The notes under the pieces are model-generated. The model did not search any database, was not told the origin of the DNA, and worked only from the letters and a program-made list of their open reading frames with translations. A stretch of DNA of 64,000 nt from Spirabiliibacterium pneumoniae (GTDB lineage Bacteria > Pseudomonadota > Gammaproteobacteria > Enterobacterales > Pasteurellaceae): positions 1 through 64,000 of the forward strand of contig NZ_JABMII010000003.1 of assembly GCF_014884995.1 (NCBI RefSeq). Reading direction: 5' to 3'. Below are positions 27,963 to 37,350 of the stretch, piece by piece. Numbering within the stretch: position 1 is the stretch's first letter; every line of letters begins with the position of its first letter. Both the position numbers and the translations under genes were made by a program.

Positions 27963-30080
27963 CTAGAATGCCAACGCAGCGCGGGCGTTAGATAGCTTTT
28001 GCGCCTCATTTAAAATTTCTTGCATATTTTGTGGGTTGTTCACTTCAATTTTGTGAATGTTCACCGAATTGTTCACATTGTTTGCAATGTTTTTCGTGTT
28101 GATGCCCGTTGTCGATGAATTGACTAATTGCGGTTTTGCATTGTCATTCAATTGCAAGTTAGGGGTTGCTATGGTATTTGTGGTCAATGCTTTTGTGGTG
28201 TTGAGCAGACTTTCGCTTGCACCAGTTCGATTATAAAAACCGCTGTCTTTATCAATTTCAAATTCATCAAATTTAAAGCCAACAAGGCCTGATAATTTAT
28301 TAATCTGTCTGATAATAAAATTGATACTTTCAAGCGCCATATTTTTAACGCCAACCCATAAATCGGCAAAGATGTTACCAATGCCACTGACTAAATCGCC
28401 AAAGATTTCACCTGCGGATTTTTTGCTCCAATTATTGACCACGTCATCCCACAGTTTGATCAGATGTTTTGTAACGTTAGAAAATACAGCCTCAACCGTT
28501 TCAAACAAATTGGCGAAGGTATTTAATACATCAACAAAAATATCAAAGACAAAACCAAACGATCTGCCAATTAATTCCCCAATGCTTGATAAGTCATAGC
28601 TGCTATTAATCGTAAAGGTTAAGGCATCATTTAGTCGGCTAAAAATCGCCCAAATATTGGATAATGAACTCCACATACGGCCAAAAGCATTAATAACGGG
28701 ATCAAAACTGATTCCCGCCTTTTTTAGGCCCGACATAAGCCCTGAAAAGAATGCTTTGATCTCATTACGCACGGAATAGATCACCACGCCAATGCCAGCG
28801 ATAGCAAGAACAATCAGCCCAATCGGTGATGCCACAAACGCTAAGGCCACACCCCATGCCTTGAATAAACCTACTATTAACGTCACGGTTGCTGTGATCG
28901 CCGTAAAGCCAATCAATAGCCCCACGATATAGCCGATCCAGCGTGCAATGTTTTTGTATGTGGTGAGCCACTTCACAAAATCACTCCCCAAATCAGCAAT
29001 TTTTTGAACAAGTGGATTGATGGCTTTTAGCACCTCGCCACCAATGGCGATTTTGATATTGGTCAAAATGGCGGATAATTGCTGCCACGGGTCAAGCACT
29101 GATCGCGCCATTTTATCAAGATCAACGGTGTTACTAACTTGCGCGATGCTGTGAATGTCGCCTTTGAGTTTGTGCAATTGTGGCAACAATAATTTAATCG
29201 TTGCCACAGCCTCGTCCGTACCGAAAGCTTTTTTCAACTCCGCCGACTCGGCCTCATCAATGGTGGCGCCATATTTATGCTTGATTTTGCCCAAAATAGT
29301 GACCATATCGAGCATTTGATTGTTGTTGTCGGTAAAGCTCAAGCCCAGTTTTTTCTGTGCTTTAAAGATGTTGGTCAAGAATGATTTATATTTGGTGGCG
29401 GATTCCGATCCGCTCATTGTGGCTTGCAAGTTACCCAATACGGCGTACTGTTCCGCAATATCAATCCCCGCGGCTTTAGCGGTTGCACCCAGTGTTTTGA
29501 ATGCGTCACTCATTTTGTTACCGTCGGTTTTGAACATTTTCACCGCTGCGGCGGTTTGCCCTGTGATTTTATCAACCCAGTTAGCCTTGCCCATTTGGTC
29601 AGCTTCGTCAGCAAAAATGCCGTACATTGTGCCCATGTAGTTGGTAATGGTATCGGCTGTTGATTTTGTGCCTTTCGCTAACAAGTTGCTTGCGCGCGTA
29701 AATGACGCTAATTCATCATCACTTAGCCCCGCAATGGCGGACTGAATATCATAAGATGACTTCACAAAGTCCGCCGCCACGCCACCATAGGCGGAGCTAA
29801 ATTCAAGTGCGGTATCTTTGAGTTTGTTTAACGCATTTTCGCTAACATCTAATGACTTCACTTCACCGAGTGCGCGTTGCATATCAATGGCGGGCGCCAG
29901 CGCACGCGATAGCGCCATACCGGTTGTAACAAGGCCAGCTGCGCCAATGCCTATTTGCATCATCGCTTGCTTGCCTCGGGTACCTAATTTGTCTACTTCT
30001 TTAACAATCTCTTTGACGCCTGGCGACATCAAATCTGTTAAAGAAATTGTGTAATGTAAACCATGTTCAGCGAATGACAT
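27963..30080 (-). CDS. Phage tail tape measure protein
   Basis: 705 residues, the longest tail protein. The N-terminal TP901-type domain (about 1-340) has ALGEVKSLDVSENALNKLKDTALEFSS-like repeats. Hydrophobic membrane-active stretches follow (ARWIGYIVGLLIGFTAITAT; VASPIGLIVLAIAGIGVVIY, about 375-440), then a polar C-terminus. It sets tail length and aids DNA injection. The ATG follows the frameshifted chaperone stop by 4 bases. Confidence 0.92.
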   Translation of the reverse strand: MSFAEHGLHYTISLTDLMSPGVKEIVKEVDKLGTRGKQAMMQIGIGAAGLVTTGMALSRALAPAIDMQRALGEVKSLDVSENALNKLKDTALEFSSAYGGVAADFVKSSYDIQSAIAGLSDDELASFTRASNLLAKGTKSTADTITNYMGTMYGIFADEADQMGKANWVDKITGQTAAAVKMFKTDGNKMSDAFKTLGATAKAAGIDIAEQYAVLGNLQATMSGSESATKYKSFLTNIFKAQKKLGLSFTDNNNQMLDMVTILGKIKHKYGATIDEAESAELKKAFGTDEAVATIKLLLPQLHKLKGDIHSIAQVSNTVDLDKMARSVLDPWQQLSAILTNIKIAIGGEVLKAINPLVQKIADLGSDFVKWLTTYKNIARWIGYIVGLLIGFTAITATVTLIVGLFKAWGVALAFVASPIGLIVLAIAGIGVVIYSVRNEIKAFFSGLMSGLKKAGISFDPVINAFGRMWSSLSNIWAIFSRLNDALTFTINSSYDLSSIGELIGRSFGFVFDIFVDVLNTFANLFETVEAVFSNVTKHLIKLWDDVVNNWSKKSAGEIFGDLVSGIGNIFADLWVGVKNMALESINFIIRQINKLSGLVGFKFDEFEIDKDSGFYNRTGASESLLNTTKALTTNTIATPNLQLNDNAKPQLVNSSTTGINTKNIANNVNNSVNIHKIEVNNPQNMQEILNEAQKLSNARAALAF

Positions 30081-30083
30081 TAT

Positions 30084-30571
30084 TTAACCTTTAAATGCGT
30101 CACAAATTCCCTTTGTTACGGCGCAAGCTAGCGTTTCGTGATAATGCTTATCAAGCCAAAGTGCGCGCGCTAAATTGATTTCACTGTTATCTTGATCGGG
30201 TAAATACTGCATTCGTAGAGCAATGGCCTGTGAATAGCCATTGCGATCAATTGCATTTACCCGTTCAGTTAGTTTTTTACCGTGATCTCAAGTTTCGGGA
30301 TAAATTCGCCGTTCACTTTGGCGGTAATGCCTGCTGCAATGCCTGGCAAGTGAATAATCTTTAATAGATCGTCTTTTTGATCACGTTCAACAATTTGCAA
30401 CAAGTAATCTTTCATCGGGGTTAACTTATTACTTTCGGTTATTTCGTTTAAAAATGCATCGTAAGCGGCATCGTCACGATGAAATACAAAATCATAGCCA
30501 TTAATCGAAATGGTAACGCTAGATTTATATTTTGCTTGCAGTTGATCTAATAATTCGGTTGCTTTACTCAT
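30084..30571 (-). other. Frameshifted tail assembly chaperone E+E' (-1 frameshift product)
   Basis: Ribosomes that slip back one base on A-AAA-AAC (30272-30278), immediately before the E stop TAA, continue for 62 more codons beginning LTERVNAIDRNGYSQAIALR and ending at the TAA at 30084-30086, just before the tape measure. The heptamer is a canonical -1 slippery sequence and is in the correct frame. The arrangement matches E/E' of P2 and G/GT of lambda. Confidence 0.8.
30269..30571 (-). CDS. Tail assembly chaperone E (unshifted product)
   Basis: 100 residues from the ATG at 30569-30571 (GGAG upstream; ATGA overlap with the Rz1 stop). It starts MSKATELLDQLQAKYKSSV and ends KLEITVKN. Position just before the tape measure gene and the slippery heptamer at its 3' end identify it as the short chaperone form. 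Confidence 0.8.
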   Translation of the reverse strand: MSKATELLDQLQAKYKSSVTISINGYDFVFHRDDAAYDAFLNEITESNKLTPMKDYLLQIVERDQKDDLLKIIHLPGIAAGITAKVNGEFIPKLEITVKN

Positions 30572-30834
30572 TGTTTTGCTCCGTTGTTGTAATGCGCAAT
30601 GCAATTTTGCAAAGTGCGGTTGATGATTTCGCACTGTTCAAGGCCGTTTAACGCGTTGTCCAGTGCTATAACTAAATCTTTATTGGTGGTGATGTGCGGC
30701 GTTTGCGCCTTGCACTCGCTCACTTGTGGGCACAGCAGCGGGGTGTTGAGCACCACCGGTTGCGCCTCGTTGGTTGAACACGCGTGCAATGCCAGCAGGC
30801 ACACGGCGATCAGCCCAGCTTTGATTATTCTCAT
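30568..30834 (-). CDS. Outer-membrane spanin lipoprotein (Rz1-like)
   Basis: 88 residues with a lipoprotein signal ending in the lipobox LHAC (Cys 19). It starts inside the Rz-like gene in another frame, the nested architecture of Rz/Rz1. With the i-spanin it should fuse inner and outer membranes in the last lysis step. Confidence 0.8.
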   Translation of the reverse strand: MRIIKAGLIAVCLLALHACSTNEAQPVVLNTPLLCPQVSECKAQTPHITTNKDLVIALDNALNGLEQCEIINRTLQNCIAHYNNGAKQ

Positions 30835-31123
30835 TCTCTAGCTCCTGTTTCAGTGCTTTGGTGTGTGCTGCAGCGTGGGCTTGTTGCTCACGCAATGCGC
30901 TGATTAATTCCGTTTGCTGTTGTTGAAATTGCGCCACCACGTCGCGGTTTTTCAGCACCTCGGCATACAAGGCCAAATTTTGCTTTTTCTGCGCACTCAA
31001 GGCGGTTTCCAGCACGTCTAATTTGGCTTTTTGGTTGTTGTTTTGAAAACTGGCAAAAAGGTTGAGCAAAATCAGCACCGCGATCGCCACCCCTTGAATG
31101 CCAATTATTCGCCCGTTAAACAT
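30680..31123 (-). CDS. Inner-membrane spanin (Rz-like)
   Basis: 147 residues: one N-terminal membrane helix (about residues 9-26), then a long charged coiled region (KAKLDVLETALSAQKKQNLA to LKQELENENNQSW). It is followed by a Gln/Ala/Pro tail where the Rz1 frame overlaps. It overlaps the endolysin gene by 19 bases. Confidence 0.78.
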   Translation of the reverse strand: MFNGRIIGIQGVAIAVLILLNLFASFQNNNQKAKLDVLETALSAQKKQNLALYAEVLKNRDVVAQFQQQQTELISALREQQAHAAAHTKALKQELENENNQSWADRRVPAGIARVFNQRGATGGAQHPAAVPTSERVQGANAAHHHQ

Positions 31124-31629
31124 AAATCACGCTCCTGTTCGCGTCGGTTAATTAGCCCTTGTAATGGCTTTCCACCTGCGTAAATCCAGCGGCGAAACGC
31201 GTTACAAAGTGCGGTTTTCTTGCCTTCGCGGGCAAGGCGATAAATAGTGGAATTTTTCAGCCGGCCACAGCCCACGTTAAAGGTGAGCGATGTCAGCGCC
31301 TCAAATTGCCCCTGGGTGAGTTTTTCACCGTTGGCGTAGTGGTTGACACAGCGCTCGGCGTGCTGAATATCCGCCACCCAGCGCGCGGCGATTTCGGCGT
31401 CGGTGTAGTGTTTTTTCACAATCGCATTGCCACTGGCCGCAGTTGATCCAATACCCACGGTGAGCACGTCGGCGGGGCATTTGTAAGGCTCACGGCGGCA
31501 GCCCTCGGCATTGCCAATAATTTCAAGCCCGCGGGTGCTGGTGCGGATTTCATCATTGTGTTGGCTGACCACCAGCCCAATAATCACCGCCACACTACAC
31601 ACTGCCGCTTTACGGATTATCTTTCGCAC
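31105..31629 (-). CDS. Phage endolysin, GH24 lysozyme with signal-anchor N-terminus
   Basis: 174 residues. An uncleaved signal-anchor type segment (AAVCSVAVIIGLVVSQ, about 8-23) suggests a SAR endolysin. The catalytic Glu lies in NAEGCRREPY, followed by Asp in CPADVLTVGIGST. The GH24 core continues with LTQGQFEALTSLTFNVGCG. Several Cys residues near the active site could hold it inactive until release. Confidence 0.9.
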   Translation of the reverse strand: MRKIIRKAAVCSVAVIIGLVVSQHNDEIRTSTRGLEIIGNAEGCRREPYKCPADVLTVGIGSTAASGNAIVKKHYTDAEIAARWVADIQHAERCVNHYANGEKLTQGQFEALTSLTFNVGCGRLKNSTIYRLAREGKKTALCNAFRRWIYAGGKPLQGLINRREQERDLCLTGE

Positions 31630-31813
31630 GTGGGTATTTCCTTTTTAATTCTTCCAGTTTTAATTGATATTCTTTGCGCTTGTAATGAAAGTTGATCGCC
31701 AGTGTCGCAAAGCCGAATAAGATCCCAAACACGGCTGCCCATTCACTCACGCCCCACACACTCAAAATTGACACAATCGCGCCTAAATAAGGCACATTAT
31801 CGAATTTATTCAT
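31610..31813 (-). CDS. Phage holin (small, two membrane segments)
   Basis: 67 residues with two hydrophobic helices (about 8-26 and 28-44) and a basic C-terminal tail (KRKEYQLKLEELKRKYPRAK), overlapping the endolysin start by 20 bases. Typical class II-like holin by size, topology and position. Confidence 0.75.
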   Translation of the reverse strand: MNKFDNVPYLGAIVSILSVWGVSEWAAVFGILFGFATLAINFHYKRKEYQLKLEELKRKYPRAKDNP

Positions 31814-31899
31814 CGTACAACCTTAAAATGCGTGGGCTGGATTGCTCTTTTGTTTATTATTATTGTTATGTTAATGCCCAATCCGCCCACGCAAACCTG
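31814..31899 (-). terminator. Long-loop hairpin and leader between tail tube and lysis genes
   Basis: On the minus strand a GCGTGGGC-GGATTG arm pairs with CAATCC-A-GCCCACGC across a 34-base A-rich loop that contains AACAATAATAAT (complement of 31856-31867). After it come ATTTTAAGG, which includes the holin Shine-Dalgarno, and the holin start. It may act as an attenuator or terminator between tail and lysis genes, or as a processing hairpin. Confidence 0.4.
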
Positions 31900-32352
31900 T
31901 TAGCCTAGATCGCGCGTGTCTTGGCGTGAGAGATAAGGCACGCCATTGATCCGCACAAAGTCTGGGCTTGTGACAAAATATTTCACTTTCACGGTGGATT
32001 TTGCGCCGCCTTTCGGGTCAATGCTCAAAAGGTCGGTCAACATCAATTTGCACTCGAACGCTTCCACTTTAAAACGCTCTTTTTCACGTTGTGCAAAAAA
32101 GACCAAATCCACCAACGGCAAATCGCGATAAGACCCCGCACCCGCAGCGGCTGTGTTGAGCTTGTTGGCATTGCGCACATCTAACTCAATTTCACCTTCG
32201 CCCGTGACGTCGCCATCTACAAAGCCGTCGGGCACGCCGTTGGTTTGCGCCACCGCGGAGTTGTCAGTGATGGAAAGCGAAACGCTTTCCGCGTGTACTG
32301 GCACGCCATAGACCATAAAATCAAAGTTCATGCCTGAAATACGAGCGCCCAT
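31900..32352 (-). CDS. Phage tail tube protein (DUF2597, gpFII role)
   Basis: 150 residues. Starts MGARISGMNFDFMVYGVPVH and contains DNSAVAQTNGVPDGFVDGDVTGEGEIELD, the pattern of the DUF2597 tube proteins of HP1/K139-type phages. Its start overlaps the sheath stop by one base. Confidence 0.85.
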   Translation of the reverse strand: MGARISGMNFDFMVYGVPVHAESVSLSITDNSAVAQTNGVPDGFVDGDVTGEGEIELDVRNANKLNTAAAGAGSYRDLPLVDLVFFAQREKERFKVEAFECKLMLTDLLSIDPKGGAKSTVKVKYFVTSPDFVRINGVPYLSRQDTRDLG

Positions 32353-33485
32353 TATTCGCCTCCTAAGGTTTCAAGATCTAAGAAAATATTCACCACAATT
32401 TCTTTCGGGCAGTCGTATGGCCGCACTTTCATGTAAATGGTGACTTTCGTTTTGCTGTGCCAGGTGATGACAATGTCATCTTCTTGCGGTGGCATACATT
32501 CACCTGGGAAAAACCGTCCCGCAATGGTTGTGCCTTTGCTCATGTCGCGCAGTGGCTTAGCAAAATAGGTTTTGTGTTGCTCGGTGCTCGCCAGTGTGGA
32601 ATTGAACGAACGGTCGGCAATTTTGCCAATCGCCAGCAACCGCACTTTGCGTGCCGCTTTGTCAGCCACGCGCACGTTTTCGATCACTTGATAGTCGCCG
32701 CCTTCCACGTCTAGCGTGCGCCCGTCAGACCAGTAAAAGCCGTCGTAATCTGGGTACCACATAAAGACGCTAAAGCGGGCTTTTTCCAGCTCTTTGAGCT
32801 GCGCCAGTGTCAGCTCGACGCCGTCTTTGTCTTTCGGCAAGGTTGCGCCCACGTTGAGCAAAGCGCCTGTTTTCACTCGCGCTGGGCTGTCGGCAATGCT
32901 CACCGCACGGCTGGCTAAACGCCCCGCCAGTGCGCCCACGTCAGTGCCCAAAAGGTTAGGCACAAGCATCACGTGATCGGCGGCAACAGTTTTTTGCAGC
33001 GTGGTAAGTTTTTCAACATACTGCTGCCACGTTTCGCCCGAGCGGCTGTCGCTATTAATGCCCGCCACCGCTTGAATGAAAAAGGTGCGGCGACCTAGTT
33101 TGGCCATCAATTCAGAAAACAACACCTGCAACTTAGTAATGTCGGTTTTTTGCAAATTGGTGGTGCGGGTGTTGACGATATATTCAAAACTCCCCACGCT
33201 TTGCGCCGCGTTGACGATTTTTTCAATGTCGAAGCCACTTTCGTCGGCAATGTACACGTGCGCGAACCAGTTTTGCCCCGCGTTCACCATCGCGGTGTAA
33301 ACTTGCTTTTTCAGCTCGGTGGGTGATTTGCCAAAAATTGTGTCAAAGTCACTGTCGGGCGTAAGGGCAAAAAACTTGCCTTTGTTCGTTTCGCCTACGC
33401 CAACAAACAGCGCGTGGCGCTCAATCTCTTTGCTTTCACCGCTTAATAGATTAAGGGTGTTGATCTGCACGTTTGGAAATGTCAT
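32352..33485 (-). CDS. Phage tail sheath protein (DUF2586, gpFI role)
   Basis: 377 residues. Motifs MTFPNVQINTLNLLSGESKE at the start, FMWYPDYDGFYWSDGRTLD in the middle and YMKVRPYDCPKEIVVNIFLD near the end fit DUF2586, the contractile sheath family of HP1-like phages. Good ribosome binding site (AAGGGG). Confidence 0.88.
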   Translation of the reverse strand: MTFPNVQINTLNLLSGESKEIERHALFVGVGETNKGKFFALTPDSDFDTIFGKSPTELKKQVYTAMVNAGQNWFAHVYIADESGFDIEKIVNAAQSVGSFEYIVNTRTTNLQKTDITKLQVLFSELMAKLGRRTFFIQAVAGINSDSRSGETWQQYVEKLTTLQKTVAADHVMLVPNLLGTDVGALAGRLASRAVSIADSPARVKTGALLNVGATLPKDKDGVELTLAQLKELEKARFSVFMWYPDYDGFYWSDGRTLDVEGGDYQVIENVRVADKAARKVRLLAIGKIADRSFNSTLASTEQHKTYFAKPLRDMSKGTTIAGRFFPGECMPPQEDDIVITWHSKTKVTIYMKVRPYDCPKEIVVNIFLDLETLGGE

Positions 33486-33516
33486 AAAGACCCCTTGTTG
33501 TTTTTGTTATCGGTCA

Positions 33517-33621
33517 TTATTTGTTAAAAAATAAGTAAAGTGCGGTGATCAGATTTGGCAACCGCCACACCAGCACCACCAGCAGAATAAAAATCATCAC
33601 TTTAAAAAATCCGTATTCCAT
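33517..33621 (-). CDS. Small hydrophobic phage protein, 34 residues
   Basis: A 34-codon ORF starting MEYGFFKVMIFILLVVLVW, with GGAG 6 bases before the ATG. One membrane helix ends in FNK. It lies between the S-like gene and the sheath gene on the coding strand. An uptake signal is embedded in the coding sequence (33538). Family unknown; position suggests a minor tail or lysis-timing peptide. Confidence 0.6.
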   Translation of the reverse strand: MEYGFFKVMIFILLVVLVWRLPNLITALYLFFNK

Positions 33622-33644
33622 CACAAGCTCCTTTGATTAATTTT

Positions 33645-34337
33645 CTATTTCTTAGCCACTGGTTTTAAAACTTTCCCTAATTCCTGCGACAGAATGTCGG
33701 CATTGCGCTGGGTGTTTTCGTCTAAAAATGGCCGCTCGGGAAGTTTGATTTTGCCGCCCTGGCTTTTGGCCGCTTGTGCCTCTTTTTTTAACTTTTCGTT
33801 CATCAAGCGAATAATTAAGCCCGCTTGTCCCACCGTTAGCCGATTTTGTATATCGCGGATCGTGGCACGTTTCTTTTTGCCGCCTTTAAGTTGGATTTGA
33901 TAACCCAACGTCCGCAATTTGTCCGCTTGTTTGGCGGTGGCGGGGTTGTGGATTATTTTGTTGAGCCTTACGCGATCCGCTGTTGTCAATTTGCTATTGC
34001 TTGCCAGTTCAACTTCAAGGCCATATTGGTGCTCGGCTGCAATACGGGCGGAGCTGGGTATGGTGTAACCCATTTTCACTTTATTCGCGCCTTGCCCTTT
34101 GGTTTTCAAATACTGCGCGCGGTGCTTGAGCATTTTGCCCGAGCCTTTTTTGCGCTTTTCCCAGCTTTTGCCATCGGGGCTTTTTTGTTGGCTCACTGCT
34201 TTTTTGGCTTTGTCTTTCATTCGCCATGCGGTTCGCTGCAAGACTTGTCTTTTTTTCTCACGGCTTAGCGTCAGCAGTTTAAAATCAGTTTTCAGCCGCT
34301 TAATGCTGCTTTGTGTTAAGCCATTTAGTGCGCTCAT
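33645..34337 (-). CDS. Phage tail completion/virion morphogenesis protein (gpS-like)
   Basis: 230 residues, strongly basic. KDKAKKAVSQQKSPDGKSW and the IAAEHQYGLEV segment match the phage virion morphogenesis family (P2 gpS). It overlaps the R-like gene by 4 bases, the R-S order of P2. Confidence 0.82.
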   Translation of the reverse strand: MSALNGLTQSSIKRLKTDFKLLTLSREKKRQVLQRTAWRMKDKAKKAVSQQKSPDGKSWEKRKKGSGKMLKHRAQYLKTKGQGANKVKMGYTIPSSARIAAEHQYGLEVELASNSKLTTADRVRLNKIIHNPATAKQADKLRTLGYQIQLKGGKKKRATIRDIQNRLTVGQAGLIIRLMNEKLKKEAQAAKSQGGKIKLPERPFLDENTQRNADILSQELGKVLKPVAKK

Positions 34338-34804
34338 TGTTTCACCACGACGTCGATTTCTTCGGCGTAATTAATGCTGATTTTTTCAATGCGGTATTTT
34401 TCGCCGTTGATGTCAATATTGCCGCTTTCATCTTTGCGCGCGGTGATCGGCTCTTGAAATTCCACATTGAATGTGATGTCGGCGGTGTCGTCGTCATATA
34501 AATCAACATCAAACGTGGTTTCACTAAAATCTAACTGGCAGCGCATTTCGTCGTTTTGATTAAGCCACTGCTGAATTAACGCCATCAGCCACACGGCAGA
34601 AATGTGACGATAAGGAAATTCGCTAAATAACAGCGTGGCCGTGTATTTAATGTGCGCCACTTCAACCTGATCGGCGGTGACTTGTGCGCCTTGATTAATC
34701 AAGGTGCCGCTAGCAATCCACGAATATAAGTTGTTGCGATATTGCGCGGGCAGCTTTTGCTGCAAAAATTGGGTTAATTTTTCATAGATCATTAAATCAA
34801 CCAT
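34334..34804 (-). CDS. Phage tail completion protein (gpR-like)
   Basis: 156 residues starting MVDLMIYEKLTQFLQQKLP. The family is judged by position between head completion L and S and by the YDDDTADITFNVEFQEPI segment. The start at 34802-34804 is preceded by GGGGTG; the ATG four codons later is an alternative. Confidence 0.75.
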   Translation of the reverse strand: MVDLMIYEKLTQFLQQKLPAQYRNNLYSWIASGTLINQGAQVTADQVEVAHIKYTATLLFSEFPYRHISAVWLMALIQQWLNQNDEMRCQLDFSETTFDVDLYDDDTADITFNVEFQEPITARKDESGNIDINGEKYRIEKISINYAEEIDVVVKQ

Positions 34805-35247
34805 ACCGCACCCCGCTTCTTGCCCTTTAACGTACGGATAGCAAATGCCGCCTCCGACAATAGGCTTTTTTGTTCGGTTACAAGATCCCTATTTTCGTGC
34901 AGGTCGCGCGCGGATAGGGTCAAAAATTCGGGCAGCAAGTCCGCTTTGGCGCGGGCAAATACCGCCTTTTGATAAAGCGCTTGGATATGATTTAAGCCGC
35001 CAATCGTGGCGCTAGGCACGTCTTCGGCGCGGGTGTAGCCTTGGGCTTGATAACCTAGTACCACCGCACTTAAGTCATACTCAAGGGCTTGCATGGCTTG
35101 CAATAGCACACTTTTAATCATCTCAACCGGGATTTGCATTGGGATTGCGCGCGTTTTTTGAAAGTCGCGAACGCTGATATTGCCCCAAAAGCCAGTAGAG
35201 CTGATCACGCTATCGTCGTAGTCAGTTGCAATGCCGTTAAACATCAT
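34792..35247 (-). CDS. Head completion/stabilisation protein (gpL)
   Basis: 151 residues from the ATG at 35245-35247 (MMFNGIATDYDDS), preceded by GGGGGTG. An upstream extension in the same frame is not needed. P2 gpL-type sequence: AIPMQIPVEMIKSVLLQAMQ and GLNHIQALYQKAVFARAKADLLPE. It overlaps the M gene end. Confidence 0.85.
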   Translation of the reverse strand: MMFNGIATDYDDSVISSTGFWGNISVRDFQKTRAIPMQIPVEMIKSVLLQAMQALEYDLSAVVLGYQAQGYTRAEDVPSATIGGLNHIQALYQKAVFARAKADLLPEFLTLSARDLHENRDLVTEQKSLLSEAAFAIRTLKGKKRGAVWLI

Positions 35248-36040
35248 CACCCCCGTTGGAAATGCGGGATCGGATTTTGGCAAGGCAGTCCGCCATGGTA
35301 AGGCTTTGCAATGCCACCATCTGATCCGCATTTGGGTGGAGCTTGTTTAGGCGCATTTGAATGCGCGAAATTAAATCATTAACGCCTGCTTTGTGGTTTA
35401 GCTTTTGCGCTTGCAAGACCATAAATAGCGCCACTTGCAGCGCTTGAGCGTCGTCAACACTCGCTGGGTGAACTTTGCCTTGTGCGTTGCGCAGCAGCAG
35501 CTGTGCGGCGGCTTTGTACCATTTGGCGGTGACCACTTCGTGCAATCGCCATTGAGTGGTGACTTTTTCCAATGTGTCGGTAAAGTACGGCTCAACACTA
35601 TGTCCCACACAAGCCAGGCGGTCAGCCCAATTGAAGACTTGATCTGCGACAAACGTTGGCAAATTACTTTTAAAGCCCTCGGGCATGGCTTGCCCTTGGG
35701 CGATGGCAACATCCGCCAATTGCAATGCACGGTCCAGCTCGCCAGCGTCAAAACTAAAAATAATGCAGTAAACCAATAAATCATTTTGATAAACCTGATT
35801 ACCATTTAAATAGTCATCGACCAGCCCTTGCCATTTAGGCAAGAACTGATCGCGCTTATACTTGGCACGCTCGGCAAGGCTTGGGAACTCGCGAATTTTG
35901 TTCAAATCGTTTTGCAAGGCAATTTGCACCGCACTTTGTGCACTGGGCACATTGTCGGCCAGCGTGGCAGCGGTGACGCGTGATTGCGCTTCCAACTGCT
36001 CAAGGGCTTGCATTTCGGCTTGAAATTGACGAATTCCCAT
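35237..36040 (-). CDS. Terminase endonuclease subunit (gpM)
   Basis: 267 residues, P2 gpM-like by length, position and the KWQGLVDDYLNGNQVYQNDLLVYCIIFSF-type segment. Cuts cos DNA together with the ATPase encoded at 38126-39907, although the two are on opposite strands here. Confidence 0.85.
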   Translation of the reverse strand: MGIRQFQAEMQALEQLEAQSRVTAATLADNVPSAQSAVQIALQNDLNKIREFPSLAERAKYKRDQFLPKWQGLVDDYLNGNQVYQNDLLVYCIIFSFDAGELDRALQLADVAIAQGQAMPEGFKSNLPTFVADQVFNWADRLACVGHSVEPYFTDTLEKVTTQWRLHEVVTAKWYKAAAQLLLRNAQGKVHPASVDDAQALQVALFMVLQAQKLNHKAGVNDLISRIQMRLNKLHPNADQMVALQSLTMADCLAKIRSRISNGGDDV

Positions 36041-36049
36041 AGCTTGCTC

Positions 36050-37060
36050 CTACGGCTCACCGTTGAGTTTGACGTTTTTCGGCTCAATGCCCACAAATAG
36101 GCCAGTGTCTTCAACCACATAACCCTCGTTGCGGTAGTAGCTATTGATAACGCCTTTTTTGTCTTCGTCATTGCGGATTGAGCGGCGCACGCTGTCTTCT
36201 TGGGTGTAGATAGACAAGTTGCTCAAGGTGGTAACTACTGCGCCACGGGCTGGGAAGTTTGGCGGCACGATGGCCTCCATCCCACCGAATGAGCCCATTA
36301 AGTTGCGCATACCTAACGCGGCTTTTTCGGTTGGTTGCAAGCCGTGAGCTTTGCTGACTAATTCCGACTCCATCGCCACCAAATCAGCACCGACTAAGAA
36401 CACCAAATCGTTGCGATCGCGGTGACGTAAGTCAATACCTTGTTTTAGATCATAGGCCAATTGATCTAAATTGTCATAATCGGCAGCATCACCAAAAATT
36501 TTGATTTTGTTGTTTTCTTTGCCCTTGGTCAGAATGTTGGTGGCTTTTTGCTCTCGCATTAACTGCAACCAGCCTTTATTGACGTCACTTAGATCGCTTT
36601 GTGATGTGGTCGCCTCGGCAGATTTACCGTGCCAGCCGATCTGCAGCATATCCAGCGCAATTTGTTGTTGAACATATTCAGCATAACGTGCGGCTAGGCG
36701 GTCGCCAAAGCGGGCAAAGTTGTCAAACATCGCCCACGGGATAATGACGCCCGAGTCGGTGTCTTTGAGCTCGTATTTATTTTGGGTGTGATCCAATTTG
36801 GCCAAATAGCGGGCATCAGGTTTGCGCCCTGTGATGCCTTTTTCTGTTGCACCGAAGAGTTTATAACCGCTCATGTCGGTGACCATCTCCATGTTGATTT
36901 TTTTCAAAAAATCGGAGCGTTGTTGGATATTCTCGCCCAATTCCGCTGCTTGCGGGGTGTTAAGTGAGAATGAATGACCACGCAACACGGCCTCAAGATC
37001 TGCGCCGTAATATTTCGCCACGCCAGTTAAAAAGTGATTGAATGCTTGAACTTTACGCAT
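36050..37060 (-). CDS. Major capsid protein (gpN)
   Basis: 336 residues. Starts [19 protein letters not shown] and has [11 protein letters not shown]-like and [16 protein letters not shown] segments. [20 protein letters not shown] and [16 protein letters not shown] near the end are typical of P2-type HK97-fold capsids. It follows the scaffold gene by two bases. Confidence 0.93.
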   Translation of the reverse strand: MRKVQAFNHFLTGVAKYYGADLEAVLRGHSFSLNTPQAAELGENIQQRSDFLKKINMEMVTDMSGYKLFGATEKGITGRKPDARYLAKLDHTQNKYELKDTDSGVIIPWAMFDNFARFGDRLAARYAEYVQQQIALDMLQIGWHGKSAEATTSQSDLSDVNKGWLQLMREQKATNILTKGKENNKIKIFGDAADYDNLDQLAYDLKQGIDLRHRDRNDLVFLVGADLVAMESELVSKAHGLQPTEKAALGMRNLMGSFGGMEAIVPPNFPARGAVVTTLSNLSIYTQEDSVRRSIRNDEDKKGVINSYYRNEGYVVEDTGLFVGIEPKNVKLNGEP

Positions 37061-37062
37061 AA

Positions 37063-37350
37063 TTACACCGCCATATTTACGCCGTAGTTATTATCATCAA
37101 GCGGTTTGCTGCTTGGCTCTTCGGTGGCTTGCGTGTTCACCGCGGCGGCGAAGTCTTTTTTCAACTGCGCCAATTGTGCGTTCGTGTCTTGCAACGCTTT
37201 CTCAAGGGCGGCGAATTTTTCCGCTTGCTCATCTTTGGCAGGCTCGGCAGGTTTTGCCTCGGCGGCTTTTGCCTCAAGCGCTTGCATTTGCGCAGCAAAC
37301 GCCGCGGACACGGCAGTGGTCACCACTGCGGTGATTTCGTCTTTCGTCAT
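37063..37350 (-). CDS. Probable nested scaffold protein, internal start in gpO
   Basis: 95 residues starting [20 protein letters not shown] in the gpO frame. The internal ATG (37348-37350) is preceded by GAGGAA at 7-base spacing and by the A-rich leader AACAATAATAAT, a stronger initiation region than that of gpO itself. Lambda makes its Nu3 scaffold in this way inside gene C. For a P2-like phage this would be unusual; expression is inferred. Confidence 0.55.
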   Translation of the reverse strand: MTKDEITAVVTTAVSAAFAAQMQALEAKAAEAKPAEPAKDEQAEKFAALEKALQDTNAQLAQLKKDFAAAVNTQATEEPSSKPLDDNNYGVNMAV

